Of a stretch of 64,000 bases of DNA, positions 35,264 through 44,847 are shown one piece after another. Under the pieces are notes generated by a model. That model did not search any database and had not been told where the DNA came from. It saw only the letters and a list, made by a program, of their open reading frames with translations. The DNA is taken from the NCBI RefSeq assembly GCF_030161095.1, contig NZ_BSPP01000007.1:656901-720900 (forward strand). The letters run 5' to 3'. Numbering within the stretch: position 1 is the stretch's first letter; every line of letters starts with the position of its first letter. This stretch comes from Cypionkella aquatica. GTDB lineage: Bacteria; Pseudomonadota; Alphaproteobacteria; Rhodobacterales; Rhodobacteraceae. Made by a program: the position numbers and the translations under genes.

Positions 35264-35270
35264 CCCCTCC

Positions 35271-36647
35271 TTAACGGTAGCAAACAGATTTGACGGCAGC
35301 GACCACTTCCGCAGTCGTCACCAAAGCCAGCTTTTCAAGGTTGGCCGCATAAGGCATCGGCACATCCTTGCCCGTGCAGGTGATTACCGGCGCATCCAGA
35401 TAATCAAACGCCCGCTGCATGATCGTGCTGGCCAGATGGTCGCCGATGGACCCAACCGGGAAGCCTTCTTCCACCGTCACACAGCGATTGGTTTTCTGCA
35501 CCGAAGCCAGCACGGTATCGTAATCAATCGGGCGCAGGGTGCGCAGATCAATCACCTCGGCCGAGATGCCTTCTTTCGCAAGCAAATCAGCGGCTTCCAG
35601 CGCATACTTCATGCCAATGCTGAACGACACGATGGTCACATCCGTGCCCTCACGCCAGATGCGTGCCTTGCCGAATGGGATGGTGAAATCCGGCAGATCG
35701 GGCACTTCGAAAGACTGACCATACATGATCTCATTTTCAAGGAAGATCACCGGGTTACGATCCCGAATAGCCTGCTTCAACAAGCCCTTGGCATCCGCCG
35801 CCGAATAGGGCGACACCACTTTCAGGCCCGGAATTGCCGCATACCAAGCGGTGAAATCCTGACTGTGCTGCGCGCCAACCCGTGCCGCCGCACCATTGGC
35901 ACCCCGGAACACGATCGGGCAACCCAACTGACCACCCGACATATAATTGGTCTTGGCGGCAGAATTGAGCAGATGATCAATGGCTTGCAGCGCAAAGTTA
36001 AACGTCATGAACTCCACAATCGGGTTCAAACCGCCCCAAGCCGCGCCCACTGCAATGCCGGTAAAGCCCATCTCGGTGATCGGCGTATCCACCACGCGCT
36101 TAGGCCCGAATTCGTCCAGCAAGCCTTGGGAAATCTTGTAAGCGCCCTGATACTCGCCAACTTCCTCGCCCATCAGCATCACAGCCGGATTGGCGCGCAT
36201 TTCTTCTGCCATCGCCTCGCGCAAAGCCTCGCGCACGGTCATGGTCTTCATCGGGGTGCCTTCCGGCCAATCCGCGCTGGCTTTCGACACCACAGCCACC
36301 GGGGCCGCCGCTGCAGCAGCCGCAACAGGCGCCGCCGCAGCAGCAACAGGTGCCGCCGCCACGACCGGTGCCGCCGCAGGGGCAGGCGCCGCATCCGCCG
36401 ACTCGCCCGCCTCAACCAACACCATGATTGCTGTGTTGACCTTCACGCCCGAAGTGCCTTCCGCGATCAGAATCCGGCCCACAATGCCCTCATCCACCGC
36501 CTCAAACTCCATCGTCGCCTTGTCGGTTTCAATCTCGGCAATGATCTGCCCGGATTTCACCACATCGCCTTCCTTGACCAACCACTTGGCCAAGGTGCCT
36601 TCCTCCATCGTCGGAGAAAGCGCCGGCATCAATACGTCTACTGCCAT
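35271..36647 (-). CDS. pdhB: Pyruvate dehydrogenase E1 beta with N-terminal lipoyl domain
   Basis: This E1-beta subunit has an additional N-terminal lipoyl domain (1-80, lipoyl Lys in ETDKATMEF), an Ala/Pro/Val linker (about 85-125), then the transketolase-like beta fold (about 135-458) with [16 protein letters not shown] and [10 protein letters not shown]. The extra lipoyl domain is an alphaproteobacterial and mitochondrial-lineage feature also known in Zymomonas and Sinorhizobium. The lipoyl domain is very similar to that of the neighbouring pdhC. It sits 12 bp after pdhA. Confidence 0.97.
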   Translation of the reverse strand: MAVDVLMPALSPTMEEGTLAKWLVKEGDVVKSGQIIAEIETDKATMEFEAVDEGIVGRILIAEGTSGVKVNTAIMVLVEAGESADAAPAPAAAPVVAAAPVAAAAAPVAAAAAAAPVAVVSKASADWPEGTPMKTMTVREALREAMAEEMRANPAVMLMGEEVGEYQGAYKISQGLLDEFGPKRVVDTPITEMGFTGIAVGAAWGGLNPIVEFMTFNFALQAIDHLLNSAAKTNYMSGGQLGCPIVFRGANGAAARVGAQHSQDFTAWYAAIPGLKVVSPYSAADAKGLLKQAIRDRNPVIFLENEIMYGQSFEVPDLPDFTIPFGKARIWREGTDVTIVSFSIGMKYALEAADLLAKEGISAEVIDLRTLRPIDYDTVLASVQKTNRCVTVEEGFPVGSIGDHLASTIMQRAFDYLDAPVITCTGKDVPMPYAANLEKLALVTTAEVVAAVKSVCYR

Positions 36648-36659
36648 GGTTCTCTCCCC

Positions 36660-37649
36660 TCAGGCGTAAATATCGGTCCAAAGCTCGCTCAACGCGGGCT
36701 CCGGGCTGGCCTTGGCGAATTCAGCCGAGGCATTCACAACTTCCTTGATCGACTTATCAATCGCCTTCAGCTCTTCATCCGACGAAAGCCCAGCGTTCAA
36801 CAGCAGATCGCGCACATGTTCGATGGCATCCTTCTCGGATTTCATCTTTTCAACCTCTTCGCGGGTGCGATATTTCGCCGGATCCGACATCGAATGGCCA
36901 CGATAGCGATAGGTCATCATTTCAAGAATATACGGCCCCTTGCCAGCCCGGCAATGCGCCACGGCCTTCTCGCCCGCTTCCTTGACCGCCAGCACATCCA
37001 TGCCGTCAACCTGCTCGCCGGGGATACCGTAAGCCAGACCACGGCCAAACAAAGTCTCGGATTTCGTAGACCGAGCCTGCGAAGTCCCCATTGCGTAGTG
37101 GTTGTTTTCAATCACAAAAATCACCGGCAGCGCCCAAAGCTCTGCCATGTTGTAGGTCTCATAAACCTGACCTTGGTTCGCCGCACCATCGCCGAAATAG
37201 GTAAAGGTCACATTGTCATTGCCCTTGTACTTATCGGCAAACGCAAGCCCCGCGCCCAGAGGCACCTGAGCGCCCACAATGCCATGCCCGCCGTAGAAAT
37301 GCTTTTCGCGGCTGAACATATGCATACTGCCGCCCTTGCCGCGCGAATAGCCGCCCTCACGTCCGGTCAATTCGGCCATCACGCCATTGGCGTCCATCCC
37401 GCAAGCCAGCATATGGCCGTGATCGCGATACGAGGTGATCCGCTTGTCACCTTCCTTGGTGCAGGCCTCTAGCCCCACAACCACGGCTTCCTGGCCGATA
37501 TACAAATGGCAAAAACCACCGATCAGACCCATGCCATAAAGCTGGCCGGCCTTTTCCTCGAATCGGCGGATCAGCAGCATCTCGCGGTAGAACTTCAGCA
37601 GTTCCTCCTTCGAGACGTTTGATTTCTCAGGGGCTTTCTTCGTTGCCAA
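36660..37649 (-). CDS. pdhA: Pyruvate dehydrogenase E1 alpha
   Basis: E1 alpha binds thiamine diphosphate and, with PdhB, decarboxylates pyruvate. The 329-residue protein shows the TPP motif GDGAANQGQVYETYNMA (about 167-183), the phosphorylation-loop-like YRYRGHSMSDP, and GKGGSMHMFSRE (about 105-116). It is the first gene of pdhABC. The 227 bp upstream contain the imperfect palindrome GTTTAGTGTTAAAC (37681-37694) and a half copy of the palindromic repeat. Confidence 0.97.
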   Translation of the reverse strand: MATKKAPEKSNVSKEELLKFYREMLLIRRFEEKAGQLYGMGLIGGFCHLYIGQEAVVVGLEACTKEGDKRITSYRDHGHMLACGMDANGVMAELTGREGGYSRGKGGSMHMFSREKHFYGGHGIVGAQVPLGAGLAFADKYKGNDNVTFTYFGDGAANQGQVYETYNMAELWALPVIFVIENNHYAMGTSQARSTKSETLFGRGLAYGIPGEQVDGMDVLAVKEAGEKAVAHCRAGKGPYILEMMTYRYRGHSMSDPAKYRTREEVEKMKSEKDAIEHVRDLLLNAGLSSDEELKAIDKSIKEVVNASAEFAKASPEPALSELWTDIYA

Positions 37650-37808
37650 AGCGGCGTCCTCCCGTAACGTTGCAAATATAGTTTAGTGTTAAACCATATA
37701 TACCGCATCGGAGAAACAACGCAAAACGAAAAACGAATGCCGCAGAGAACCCCTGCAAACAATAGCGCACCGCCTCATACAGGCGCGCGCTCAGGTCATC
37801 CTCTCTGC

Positions 37809-37834
37809 TAAAATATCCCCGCCGGAGGCTTCAC
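37809..37834. repeat. Half copy of the GCCTCCGGCGGG palindromic repeat
   Basis: AAAATATCCCCGCCGGAGGC matches one arm of the intergenic palindromes at 4921-5013 and 43361-43445. No opposite arm is present. It lies between ftsB and pdhA, both on the minus strand. Confidence 0.7.
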
Positions 37835-37876
37835 CAGCCCAACAGCCGTAGGGTGCGTGATATCCCGCACCATGTC

Positions 37877-38179
37877 TTACCGAATAACAACCTCATCGGC
37901 GCGCAAATAGCCCAAAACATCGCGCAACTGCTCGTCCAACAAGTCAACGTCCAGATAATCGTCCGACAGCCGCTTGGTCAGGTTGCGGGTGCGCGACAGC
38001 TCTGCCGCCAACTGATCCCGCTCGGCCCGCAAATCCGCCGCTTCCGCGTTGATCTGCACCCGGCGGAACACGCCGTAATCGCCTTGGATCGCCGCGAAGG
38101 CGAAATAACTGCCCAAGGTGAAGGTTGCCATCAAAAACAACATGCCGCCAAAGGCTGGCCGGGATTGGGTCTGGATCAT
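37877..38179 (-). CDS. ftsB: Septum formation initiator, FtsB/DivIC family
   Basis: This 100-residue protein has one N-terminal membrane helix (about 10-33, GGMLFLMATFTLGSYFAFAA) followed by a coiled coil (about 40-75, ADLRAERDQLAAELSRTRNL), the FtsB/DivIC layout. It acts in the divisome. The ATG at 38179 (MIQTQSRPAF) gives the normal length; a start at 38239 adds 20 residues. It lies upstream of pdhA, a common alphaproteobacterial neighbourhood. Confidence 0.8.
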   Translation of the reverse strand: MIQTQSRPAFGGMLFLMATFTLGSYFAFAAIQGDYGVFRRVQINAEAADLRAERDQLAAELSRTRNLTKRLSDDYLDVDLLDEQLRDVLGYLRADEVVIR

Positions 38180-38282
38180 CTGTCTCGCCTCAACGTTCGC
38201 CCCTCTGATCGGGGGCAATTCGTTTGGCCATCTTGCCACATAACCTGCAGCGATGAAATGAAAAAACGCAACGGCGCACAGC

Positions 38283-38852
38283 CTAAGGCGTTACCGCAAC
38301 AGCGCTGCCCATCTGCACATCGGTCTCAAACTGCAGCGCAATCGTCTGGCATGATTTGAGCGGCCAATCCTGCGGACAGACCCGCGCCGTCAGCCGTCCC
38401 GTCACATGCCGCAGATAGCTGTTTTCGGGCAGTGGACCAATGCTTTCGACCACAATCTCGGCCCGTTGCCCCTTCGAGGTCAGCTTTGGCCCATCCACGT
38501 CAGACCCCTGCAACACCTCGACCAGCGGCATCTCTGCAGCACCAGTATGAAACGCCTTGCCGAAATCGCCCTGCGCCAACAGCCGGTTGCGGGTGTCATC
38601 GGGTTTGCCCGGCGCATAGCCCATCAAATGAAGCCGCACCGTGCCGCTGTTGTAATCGCGGTCCACCCAGGCCGAGGCATCAAACGCCCCGATTGAGAAA
38701 TCGAAAAACTCCCAAGCGACCGATGTATCACCGAGTTGCCCCGCAGCACCGCCCAATTTCGGCGGATAGCCCGGTGGCAGGGCCTCGGTCTCTTGGGCGG
38801 CAGCGGCCCCCGCAACCCACAGCAGAACCGCAAGCGCAGGGGCCAAACGCAT
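38283..38852 (-). CDS. Secreted hypothetical protein
   Basis: This 189-residue protein starts with a clear signal peptide (APALAVLLWVAGAAAAQE, about 4-21) and should be periplasmic. The mature part looks beta-rich, with two cysteines close together (VCPQDWPLKSC) that could form a disulfide. No family is recognised. Its ATG overlaps the fbaB stop (TGATG), so it is translationally coupled to fbaB, although a functional link is not obvious. Confidence 0.7.
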   Translation of the reverse strand: MRLAPALAVLLWVAGAAAAQETEALPPGYPPKLGGAAGQLGDTSVAWEFFDFSIGAFDASAWVDRDYNSGTVRLHLMGYAPGKPDDTRNRLLAQGDFGKAFHTGAAEMPLVEVLQGSDVDGPKLTSKGQRAEIVVESIGPLPENSYLRHVTGRLTARVCPQDWPLKSCQTIALQFETDVQMGSAVAVTP

Positions 38853-39781
38853 CAGGCTTTGCCCTTGTAGATATCGACCAGCTTCGACAGCATCGCCAAA
38901 GCATCCTCGCGCTTACGCTGGAAGCTGTTCCGCCCGATGATAGATCCATTGCCGCCGCCATCGCGGATCGCGCGGGCATCGTCATACACCGCATCCTCAC
39001 CCTTGGCAGCGCCACCCGAGAACACCACAATCCGACGGCCCGCAAAGCTTGCATCCATGCAATGCTTCACCCGCGCGGCTTGGGTTGCCACGTCGATCTT
39101 CTGTGCTTCATAGACCTTCTTCGCCTCTGGCAGCATCAGATGATCGGTCGAAAGCTTGATCTTGATGATATGCGCGCCCAGCAGCGCCGCGATCTGCGCC
39201 GCATAAGCGGCCACATCAATCGCGGTTTCGCCGTCTTTGGTGATCGCCTCACCGCGCGGATACGACCAAATCACCGTCGCCACACCCTTGGCCGCAGCCT
39301 CTTTGCGCATGGCGACGATTTCTTCATACATATCCAGCTGCATGTCCGACCCCGGATAGATCGTAAAGCCAATCGCCGCACAGCCCAACCGCAACGCATC
39401 ATCGACGCTTGCCGTCACCGCCTGATTCTTGCCCGCCGTATCGCTCATCAGGCTGTTGGCCGAGTTCACCTTCAAAATCGTCGGGATTTGCCCGGCAAAG
39501 GTGTCCGCGCCCGCTTCCAGCATCCCCAAGGGTGAGGCAAAAGCGTTCAAGCCCGCGTCAATCGCCAGCTGGTAGTGGTAATGCGGATCATAACCCGCCG
39601 GATTGACCGCGAAATTGCGCGCAGGCCCATGCTCAAAGCCCTGATCGACTGGCAGAATGATCATCTTGCCGGTGCCGCCCAGTTTACCCTCCATCAGCAT
39701 CCGGCACAGATTGGCCTTCACGCCGGGGGTTTCGCCTTCGTAATTGGCAAGGATCTTCTGAACAGCTTTGGTCGCGCGCAT
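38852..39781 (-). CDS. fbaB: Class I fructose-bisphosphate aldolase (FbaB/DhnA type)
   Basis: This 309-residue Schiff-base aldolase splits or forms fructose 1,6-bisphosphate. Characteristic segments are ILPVDQGFEHGPARNF (about 42-57), FTIYPGSDMQLDMYEE, and HIIKIKLSTDHLMLPE, which probably contains the Schiff-base lysine. The C-terminal GGNGSIIGRNSFQRKRE phosphate-site region is intact. The ATG at 39781 (MRATKAVQK) is preferred because GGAG lies 7 bases upstream; an ATG at 39793 lacks such a site. Confidence 0.93.
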   Translation of the reverse strand: MRATKAVQKILANYEGETPGVKANLCRMLMEGKLGGTGKMIILPVDQGFEHGPARNFAVNPAGYDPHYHYQLAIDAGLNAFASPLGMLEAGADTFAGQIPTILKVNSANSLMSDTAGKNQAVTASVDDALRLGCAAIGFTIYPGSDMQLDMYEEIVAMRKEAAAKGVATVIWSYPRGEAITKDGETAIDVAAYAAQIAALLGAHIIKIKLSTDHLMLPEAKKVYEAQKIDVATQAARVKHCMDASFAGRRIVVFSGGAAKGEDAVYDDARAIRDGGGNGSIIGRNSFQRKREDALAMLSKLVDIYKGKA

Positions 39782-39862
39782 CTTATACTCCATCCGGGAA
39801 AGGTTAGCTTCGTGGTAGAAAGGTTCGGGGCGTGGCGCAATATTGGTTGCGCTAACAGAGGC

Positions 39863-40645
39863 TTACCAGCGGCGTTTCAGGAAAACTCCCGCTGAAAAGG
39901 CCACCAGACGGCGGGGGGCAAGGCGCGGGAAAAACGCAAAGATCTTGTTGCTGATCCCCACCACTTTCACCCGCCGACCTTTGACCATCGCAGCCCAGCC
40001 CGCCTGTGCGACACTTGCGGCGGAGGGCATCGGCAACCGAGTGATCAGGGTTTTCTTCTCTGCCCCGTCGGACGCGAAAAACTGCGTCGCGGTCGGGCCG
40101 GGACACAGCGCTGTCACCGTCACAGCCGTGCCGCGCAATTCTTCAGACACCGCTTCTGATAGGCTAAGAAGATAGGCTTTGCTGGCGTGATACACCGCCA
40201 TATGCGGCCCCGGCATGAACCCGGCAGTTGAGGCCACATTCAATATCCCGCCCGAGTTATGCGCCTTCATATGCGCCGCCGCCCGTTTCAAAAGGATCGT
40301 CGCGGCAATGATATTCACCGCGATACTATCGGCCTCGCGCGGCCAGCCCTCGGCCTCGGCCAGATCGCCATTGCGGCCCAGTCCGGCATTGTTCACCAAA
40401 ATCCCGATCTGGCGGCCCGCGCTCGCCTGATCCCACAGCCGTTCCACCGCGACAGGATCGGTCAGATCGGCGGGGATGACCTCAACTGCAACATTATAGG
40501 CGCGGCGCAGGCTGGTGGCATGGGCTTCCAGTTTTTCGACCGAACGTGCGGTCAGAATGACATCAAAGCCATCCTTGGCCGCGAGCGTCGCAAACTCCCG
40601 CCCCAGGCCCTCCGAGGCCCCCGTCACCAAAGCCCAGATCGCCAT
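39863..40645 (-). CDS. Short-chain dehydrogenase/reductase
   Basis: This 260-residue SDR has the TGASEGLG cofactor motif (7-14), a NNAGLGRNG segment (about 85-93), and the catalytic Tyr-Lys in YHASKAYLLSLSEA. The C-terminus is basic (RLAPRRLVAFSAGVFLKRRW). It belongs to the YqjQ/DltE-like group of 'classical' SDRs of unknown substrate. The start at 40645 (MAIWALVTG) puts the Rossmann motif at the usual distance. It stands between pgk and fbaB on the same strand but with larger gaps. Confidence 0.88.
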   Translation of the reverse strand: MAIWALVTGASEGLGREFATLAAKDGFDVILTARSVEKLEAHATSLRRAYNVAVEVIPADLTDPVAVERLWDQASAGRQIGILVNNAGLGRNGDLAEAEGWPREADSIAVNIIAATILLKRAAAHMKAHNSGGILNVASTAGFMPGPHMAVYHASKAYLLSLSEAVSEELRGTAVTVTALCPGPTATQFFASDGAEKKTLITRLPMPSAASVAQAGWAAMVKGRRVKVVGISNKIFAFFPRLAPRRLVAFSAGVFLKRRW

Positions 40646-40822
40646 AAACCACTCCCACAAACTTGGCCTGATCATGCAAAGCGGCGGTCAGATAAGCCAG
40701 AACTTTCAGCGCCCACTCTGAAACCGCGCGCCAAATGGCATCTGGCCCCCCGCGGGTGCCGCAGATGGTGCGCGCAAGGGCCAGGCGGCATCGCACGCGC
40801 AAGGGCAGGGCGCAGGGCTGCC

Positions 40823-40904
40823 AATCAATGGGTTAACAGGATATGAATGACCCCATGCTAACCCGTTGATTTGTCATAAACGCGGCCTGTGTCCGCGCGT
40901 GGAC
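40823..40904. repeat. Dispersed intergenic element, copy B, with added inverted half
   Basis: The reverse complement of 40851-40904 aligns gaplessly with 4062-4115 (GTCCACGCG ... GTTTAT..AAATCAACGGGTTAGCA). In addition, AATCAATGGGTTAAC at 40823-40837 is an inverted copy of the AAATCAACGGGTTAGC part, so this copy can form a hairpin. It lies between the SDR start and the end of pgk. Confidence 0.55.
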
Positions 40905-40906
40905 AG

Positions 40907-42094
40907 CTAGCCCAGCGCTGCAACCCCCGGCAAAGTCTTGCCCTCCATCCACTCCAGAAACGCGCCGCCGGCGGTCGAGATAAAGGTGAAATCCGCCGCA
41001 GCCCCGGCCTGATTTAACGCAGCAACCGTATCACCGCCGCCCGCGACCGAAACCAATTTCCCCTCGCGCGTCAGCCGTGCCGCAGCCATCGCCGCCGCAT
41101 TGGTGGCCATATTGAACGGCTCAATCTCAAACGCCCCAAGCGGCCCGTTCCAGATCAGGGTCTTGCAGCCCTCAAAAACCTTAGTAAGCGCCGCGACAGT
41201 CTTCGGCCCCGCATCCAAAATCATCGCATCACTGGGGCAATCCTTGACGCCAACCGTCTCATTTGCAGCCCCCGCCTTGAATTCCCGCGCCACCACCACA
41301 TCAACGGGCAGATGGATCACACAGCCCGAAGCCTTGGCCTTCTCAATGATCTCAAGCGCCGTCGCGGCCATATCCCGCTCGGCCAAGGATTTGCCGACCT
41401 CAATGCCTTGGGCGACCAAAAACGTATTGGCCATACCGCCACCGATCACCAGATGATCAACCTTGCCGACCAGATTGCCCAGCAGTTCCAGCTTGGTAGA
41501 GACCTTCGCCCCCCCAACAACAGCCACAACAGGCCGCACCGGATCGCCCAAAGCGGCCTCAAGCGCCTTCAACTCGGCCTCCATCAACCGCCCCGCAGCC
41601 GAGGGCAGCAAGGCCGCAATCCCAGCGGTCGACGCATGCGCGCGGTGTGCCGCCGAGAAGGCATCATTGACGAACATATCGCCCAAAGCCGCCATCTCTG
41701 CCGCCAGTTTTGAATCGTTCTTTTCTTCACCACCGTGAAAGCGGGTGTTCTCCAACAACACCACATCGCCCTGCGCCGCCTCGGCAATCGCGGCCTTCGC
41801 GGCATCGCCGATGCAATCGCTGGCAAACACCACGCGACGACCCAAAGCCGCCTCCAACGCGGGTTTCACATGGATCAGGCTCATCTCTGGCACGACCTTG
41901 CCCTTGGGCCGATCAAAATGCGCCAGCAGCACCACCTTCGCGCCGCGCGCGATCAAATCCTCGACCGTGGGAGCGATCTTCTCGATCCGCGTCGCATCGC
42001 TGACCTGACCGTTTTCCATCGGCACGTTGATATCCACACGGGTCAAAACGACCTTTCCCGCCAGCGCCATATCGTCGATAGTCTTCCAGGCCAT
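40907..42094 (-). CDS. pgk: Phosphoglycerate kinase
   Basis: Pgk interconverts 1,3-bisphosphoglycerate and 3-phosphoglycerate with ADP/ATP in the cytosol. The 395-residue length is normal. Signatures are [13 protein letters not shown] (about 17-29), [11 protein letters not shown] (about 57-67), [14 protein letters not shown] and the nucleotide-site [11 protein letters not shown]. The ATG at 42094 (MAWKTIDDM) follows TGGAGGCATCA; an in-frame start at 42370 would run antisense to the cyclophilin. Confidence 0.97.
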   Translation of the reverse strand: MAWKTIDDMALAGKVVLTRVDINVPMENGQVSDATRIEKIAPTVEDLIARGAKVVLLAHFDRPKGKVVPEMSLIHVKPALEAALGRRVVFASDCIGDAAKAAIAEAAQGDVVLLENTRFHGGEEKNDSKLAAEMAALGDMFVNDAFSAAHRAHASTAGIAALLPSAAGRLMEAELKALEAALGDPVRPVVAVVGGAKVSTKLELLGNLVGKVDHLVIGGGMANTFLVAQGIEVGKSLAERDMAATALEIIEKAKASGCVIHLPVDVVVAREFKAGAANETVGVKDCPSDAMILDAGPKTVAALTKVFEGCKTLIWNGPLGAFEIEPFNMATNAAAMAAARLTREGKLVSVAGGGDTVAALNQAGAAADFTFISTAGGAFLEWMEGKTLPGVAALG

Positions 42095-42217
42095 TGATGC
42101 CTCCATAACTGTTTGCAACTGTTTCCGCCGATCTGACACATTCGTCAACCTAAAGCCCTTCCCCTTCTGCCCATGGATGGTTACTTTCCGCCCCAGATCA
42201 AAAGAAGGATGCGCCCT

Positions 42218-42727
42218 ATGGCCGAGATCAAAGACCCGGAAAACACCATCATCATCACCCTGAAAGATGGCGAGGTCGTGCTGGAAATGCTGCCCGAGAT
42301 CGCGCCGAAACATGTCGAGCGGATGAAAACCCTTGCCCGTGCGAAAGCCTATGACAACGTCTGCTTTCACCGCGTGATTGACGGCTTCATGGCGCAGACC
42401 GGCGATGTCGCCAATGGCAATATGGAAAGCGATTTCAACCTGCGCCGCGCAGGCACCGGCGGGTCAGAGCATCCTGATCTTCCGGCAGAATTTTCTGGCA
42501 TCCCGCATGACCGTGGCACCATCGGTGCGGCACGCTCGTCCAGCCCGAATTCGGCCAACAGCCAGTTCTTCATCAACTTTTCCGACAACCACTTCCTGAA
42601 CCGCCAATACACGGTTTATGGCCGCGTGATCAAAGGCATGGAGCATGTCGACAAAATCACCAAGGGCGAGCCGCCAGCAAACCCCGACCGTATGATCACC
42701 GTGCGGGTGGCTGCTGATGTTGCGTAA
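42218..42727 (+). CDS. Cytosolic peptidyl-prolyl isomerase (cyclophilin, PpiB-like)
   Basis: This 169-residue cyclophilin lacks a signal peptide, so it should act in the cytosol. The catalytic region reads [15 protein letters not shown] (about 49-63), and [14 protein letters not shown] is intact. The ATG at 42218 ([10 protein letters not shown]) follows AAAAGAAGGATGCGCCCT. It overlaps the next cyclophilin by 11 bp, forming a two-gene operon. Confidence 0.95.
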   Translation: MAEIKDPENTIIITLKDGEVVLEMLPEIAPKHVERMKTLARAKAYDNVCFHRVIDGFMAQTGDVANGNMESDFNLRRAGTGGSEHPDLPAEFSGIPHDRGTIGAARSSSPNSANSQFFINFSDNHFLNRQYTVYGRVIKGMEHVDKITKGEPPANPDRMITVRVAADVA

Positions 42728-43268
42728 CATCCTTGCGGCTTTGCTGCTGACCGCCGCCCCGGCTTTTGCCGAAGGCGACGGCCCGGGTCCGAATCTGGTG
42801 ATCGAGGTTTCGGGTGCGGCCAAGGGCGAGATCGTGATTGATCTTGATACCAAAGACGCGCCGAAGCATGTGGCTCAGATCGTCGCTTTGGCGCAAAAAG
42901 GCGCATATGATGGCGTGGTGTTTCACCGCGTGATCGACGGCTTCATGGCGCAGACCGGCGATGTGCAATTTGGCAAAGCGGGTGGCGACACGGCGATGGC
43001 GGGCACGGGTGGTTCGGATATGGCCAACATTCCGGCCGAATTTTCCGATGTGCCGTTTGCGCGTGGCACGGTTGGCATGGCGCGGTCCTCTGACCCCGAT
43101 TCTGCCAACAGCCAGTTCTTCATCATGTTCGCGCCGGGTGATTTCCTGAACGGCCAATACACTGTGGTTGGCAAAGTGATCAAAGGCATGGATGTCGTCG
43201 ATGCGATCCAACGCGGCGAACCGCCATCGACCCCGGACGTGATGACCAAAGTCACCGTGCAGGAATAA
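42717..43268 (+). CDS. Periplasmic peptidyl-prolyl isomerase (cyclophilin, PpiA-like)
   Basis: This 183-residue paralogue of the previous gene has an N-terminal signal peptide ([17 protein letters not shown], about 4-20), which directs it to the periplasm. The catalytic [17 protein letters not shown] and SQFFIMFAPGDFLNGQY are conserved. The pair therefore supplies one cytosolic and one exported proline isomerase from one transcript. A terminator follows. Confidence 0.95.
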   Translation: MLRNILAALLLTAAPAFAEGDGPGPNLVIEVSGAAKGEIVIDLDTKDAPKHVAQIVALAQKGAYDGVVFHRVIDGFMAQTGDVQFGKAGGDTAMAGTGGSDMANIPAEFSDVPFARGTVGMARSSDPDSANSQFFIMFAPGDFLNGQYTVVGKVIKGMDVVDAIQRGEPPSTPDVMTKVTVQE

Positions 43269-43297
43269 GCTCGGCGTGATCATTGCCAGATAAACGC

Positions 43298-43326
43298 AAA
43301 AGGGGGCCAGTCCGGCCCCCTTTTTC
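43298..43326 (+). terminator. Terminator after the cyclophilin pair
   Basis: AAAAGGGGGCC and GGCCCCCTTTTTC pair around AGTCC, with a T-run, about 30 bp after the stop. Confidence 0.9.
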
Positions 43327-43360
43327 TTGTCTGAAACCTGCCAAGCCTGTCTCTGCGCAG

Positions 43361-43445
43361 TTTCACATTGGCCTAAATATTCCCGCCGGAGGCATCCGCG
43401 GTAACGACAGGAGCCTCCGGCGGGAATATTTTTACCATTGTGAAA
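43361..43445. repeat. Palindromic intergenic repeat (GCCTCCGGCGGG family), copy 3, arms reversed
   Basis: Arms 43361-43393 and 43413-43445 are 33 bases each and nearly complementary. Here the GCCTCC ends face the loop and the TTTCACA/TGTGAAA tails lie outside, the opposite of copies 1 and 2. It lies between the convergent cyclophilin and tyrS genes. Confidence 0.85.
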
Positions 43446-43539
43446 TCATCGCCGCCCCAGAAACCTGGAGCCCCAAAAAGCTGGAGCCGCAGAGCCCTGA
43501 TTTGGCCAAGACCCGCGAGGTCAAGGCCGCAGGGGTGGT

Positions 43540-44790
43540 TTAGTCAAGCAAGACCAAGGCATGCCGCTTTTTGCCCGCCGTCAGCTTCAGCGGCTCTGCC
43601 AACATGCCGGCGCCCACGCGCAGGCCGGCATCGGTGACGACCTCGTCATTCATCCGCGCGCCACCTTCCTGAATAAGGCGCTTGGCGTCTTTGCCGGTGG
43701 CGGCCAGTCCGGCGCGCACGAACAACTGCACGATGCCAAGCCCCTCGGTCAACTCGGACGCCGTGACCCGCAATGTTGGCAAATCATCGCCCACGCCACC
43801 CTTTTCAAACACTTCGCGCGCGGTGGCTTCTGCGGCCGCTGCCGCCTCGGCACCATGCAAAAGCGTGGTGGCAAGGTTAGCGAGGATGATCTTGCCCTCG
43901 TTGATCTCGGACCCCGACAGGCTGCCCAGACGGTCACATTCCTCTACCGGAAGCTCGGTGAAGATCTTCAGGAATTTGCCGACATCGGCATCGGTGGTGT
44001 TGCGCCAGAACTGCCAGAACTCGTAGGGCGACAGCATATCGCCGTTCAACCAGACAGCACCACTGGCCGATTTGCCCATCTTGCGCCCATCCGACGTCGT
44101 CAAAAGCGGCGTGGTCAGCCCGTAAATTTCATGGTCCAGCACGCGGCGGGTCAGATCAATACCGTTGATGATATTGCCCCATTGATCCGATCCACCCATC
44201 TGCAAGATGCAGCCATATCGGCGGTTTATTTCAAGAAAATCATAGGCTTGCAAGATCATGTAGTTGAATTCAAGGAAAGACAGCGACTGCTCGCGGTCCA
44301 GCCGGGATTTCACCGATTCAAACGACAACATGCGGTTGACGCTGAAATGCCGCCCGATGTCGCGCAAGAAATCAAGGTAATTCAGATGGTCCAGCCATTC
44401 GGCATTGTTCAGCATCACCGCATCGCTGGCCCCGTCGCCGTAGGACAGGTATTTCGCAAAAACCTTTTTCAGCCCGGCGATATTCTCGTCGATCTTGGCG
44501 GGCGTCAGCAACGGGCGCTCTTCTGCGCGGAAAGACGGATCACCGACCTTGGTGGTGCCGCCGCCCATCAGCGTGATCGGCTTGTGCCCGGTCTTTTGCA
44601 GCCAGCGCAGCACCATGATATTCATCAGATGCCCGACATGCAGACTGGCTGCCGTCGCGTCATAGCCGATATAAGCAGGCACCACGCCTTTGATCAAAGC
44701 CTCGTCAAGCGACTGATAATCCGTGCAATCGGCAACGAAGCCGCGCTCGAACATCACACGCATGAAATCAGATTTCGGATGGTAGGTCAT
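43540..44790 (-). CDS. tyrS: Tyrosyl-tRNA synthetase
   Basis: TyrS charges tRNA-Tyr. The 416-residue protein has the class I HIGH-type motif LHVGHLMN (about 46-53), the KMSKS loop as RKMGKSASG (about 232-240), and a C-terminal S4 RNA-binding domain (about 350-416; [16 protein letters not shown]). The ATG at 44790 (MTYHPKSDF) matches the family; an upstream in-frame start at 44940 overlaps anmK. Confidence 0.97.
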   Translation of the reverse strand: MTYHPKSDFMRVMFERGFVADCTDYQSLDEALIKGVVPAYIGYDATAASLHVGHLMNIMVLRWLQKTGHKPITLMGGGTTKVGDPSFRAEERPLLTPAKIDENIAGLKKVFAKYLSYGDGASDAVMLNNAEWLDHLNYLDFLRDIGRHFSVNRMLSFESVKSRLDREQSLSFLEFNYMILQAYDFLEINRRYGCILQMGGSDQWGNIINGIDLTRRVLDHEIYGLTTPLLTTSDGRKMGKSASGAVWLNGDMLSPYEFWQFWRNTTDADVGKFLKIFTELPVEECDRLGSLSGSEINEGKIILANLATTLLHGAEAAAAAEATAREVFEKGGVGDDLPTLRVTASELTEGLGIVQLFVRAGLAATGKDAKRLIQEGGARMNDEVVTDAGLRVGAGMLAEPLKLTAGKKRHALVLLD

Positions 44791-44847
44791 GGCACACTCA
44801 TGCTTTAAGGTTCGCAGGGTATAGCGGGCGAGGGGGCCAAGGGGAAG

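Noticed and set aside
35199..37472. A 757-codon open frame antisense to pdhB and pdhA
   Set aside because: Shadow of the pdh genes; it crosses two real genes and their gap.
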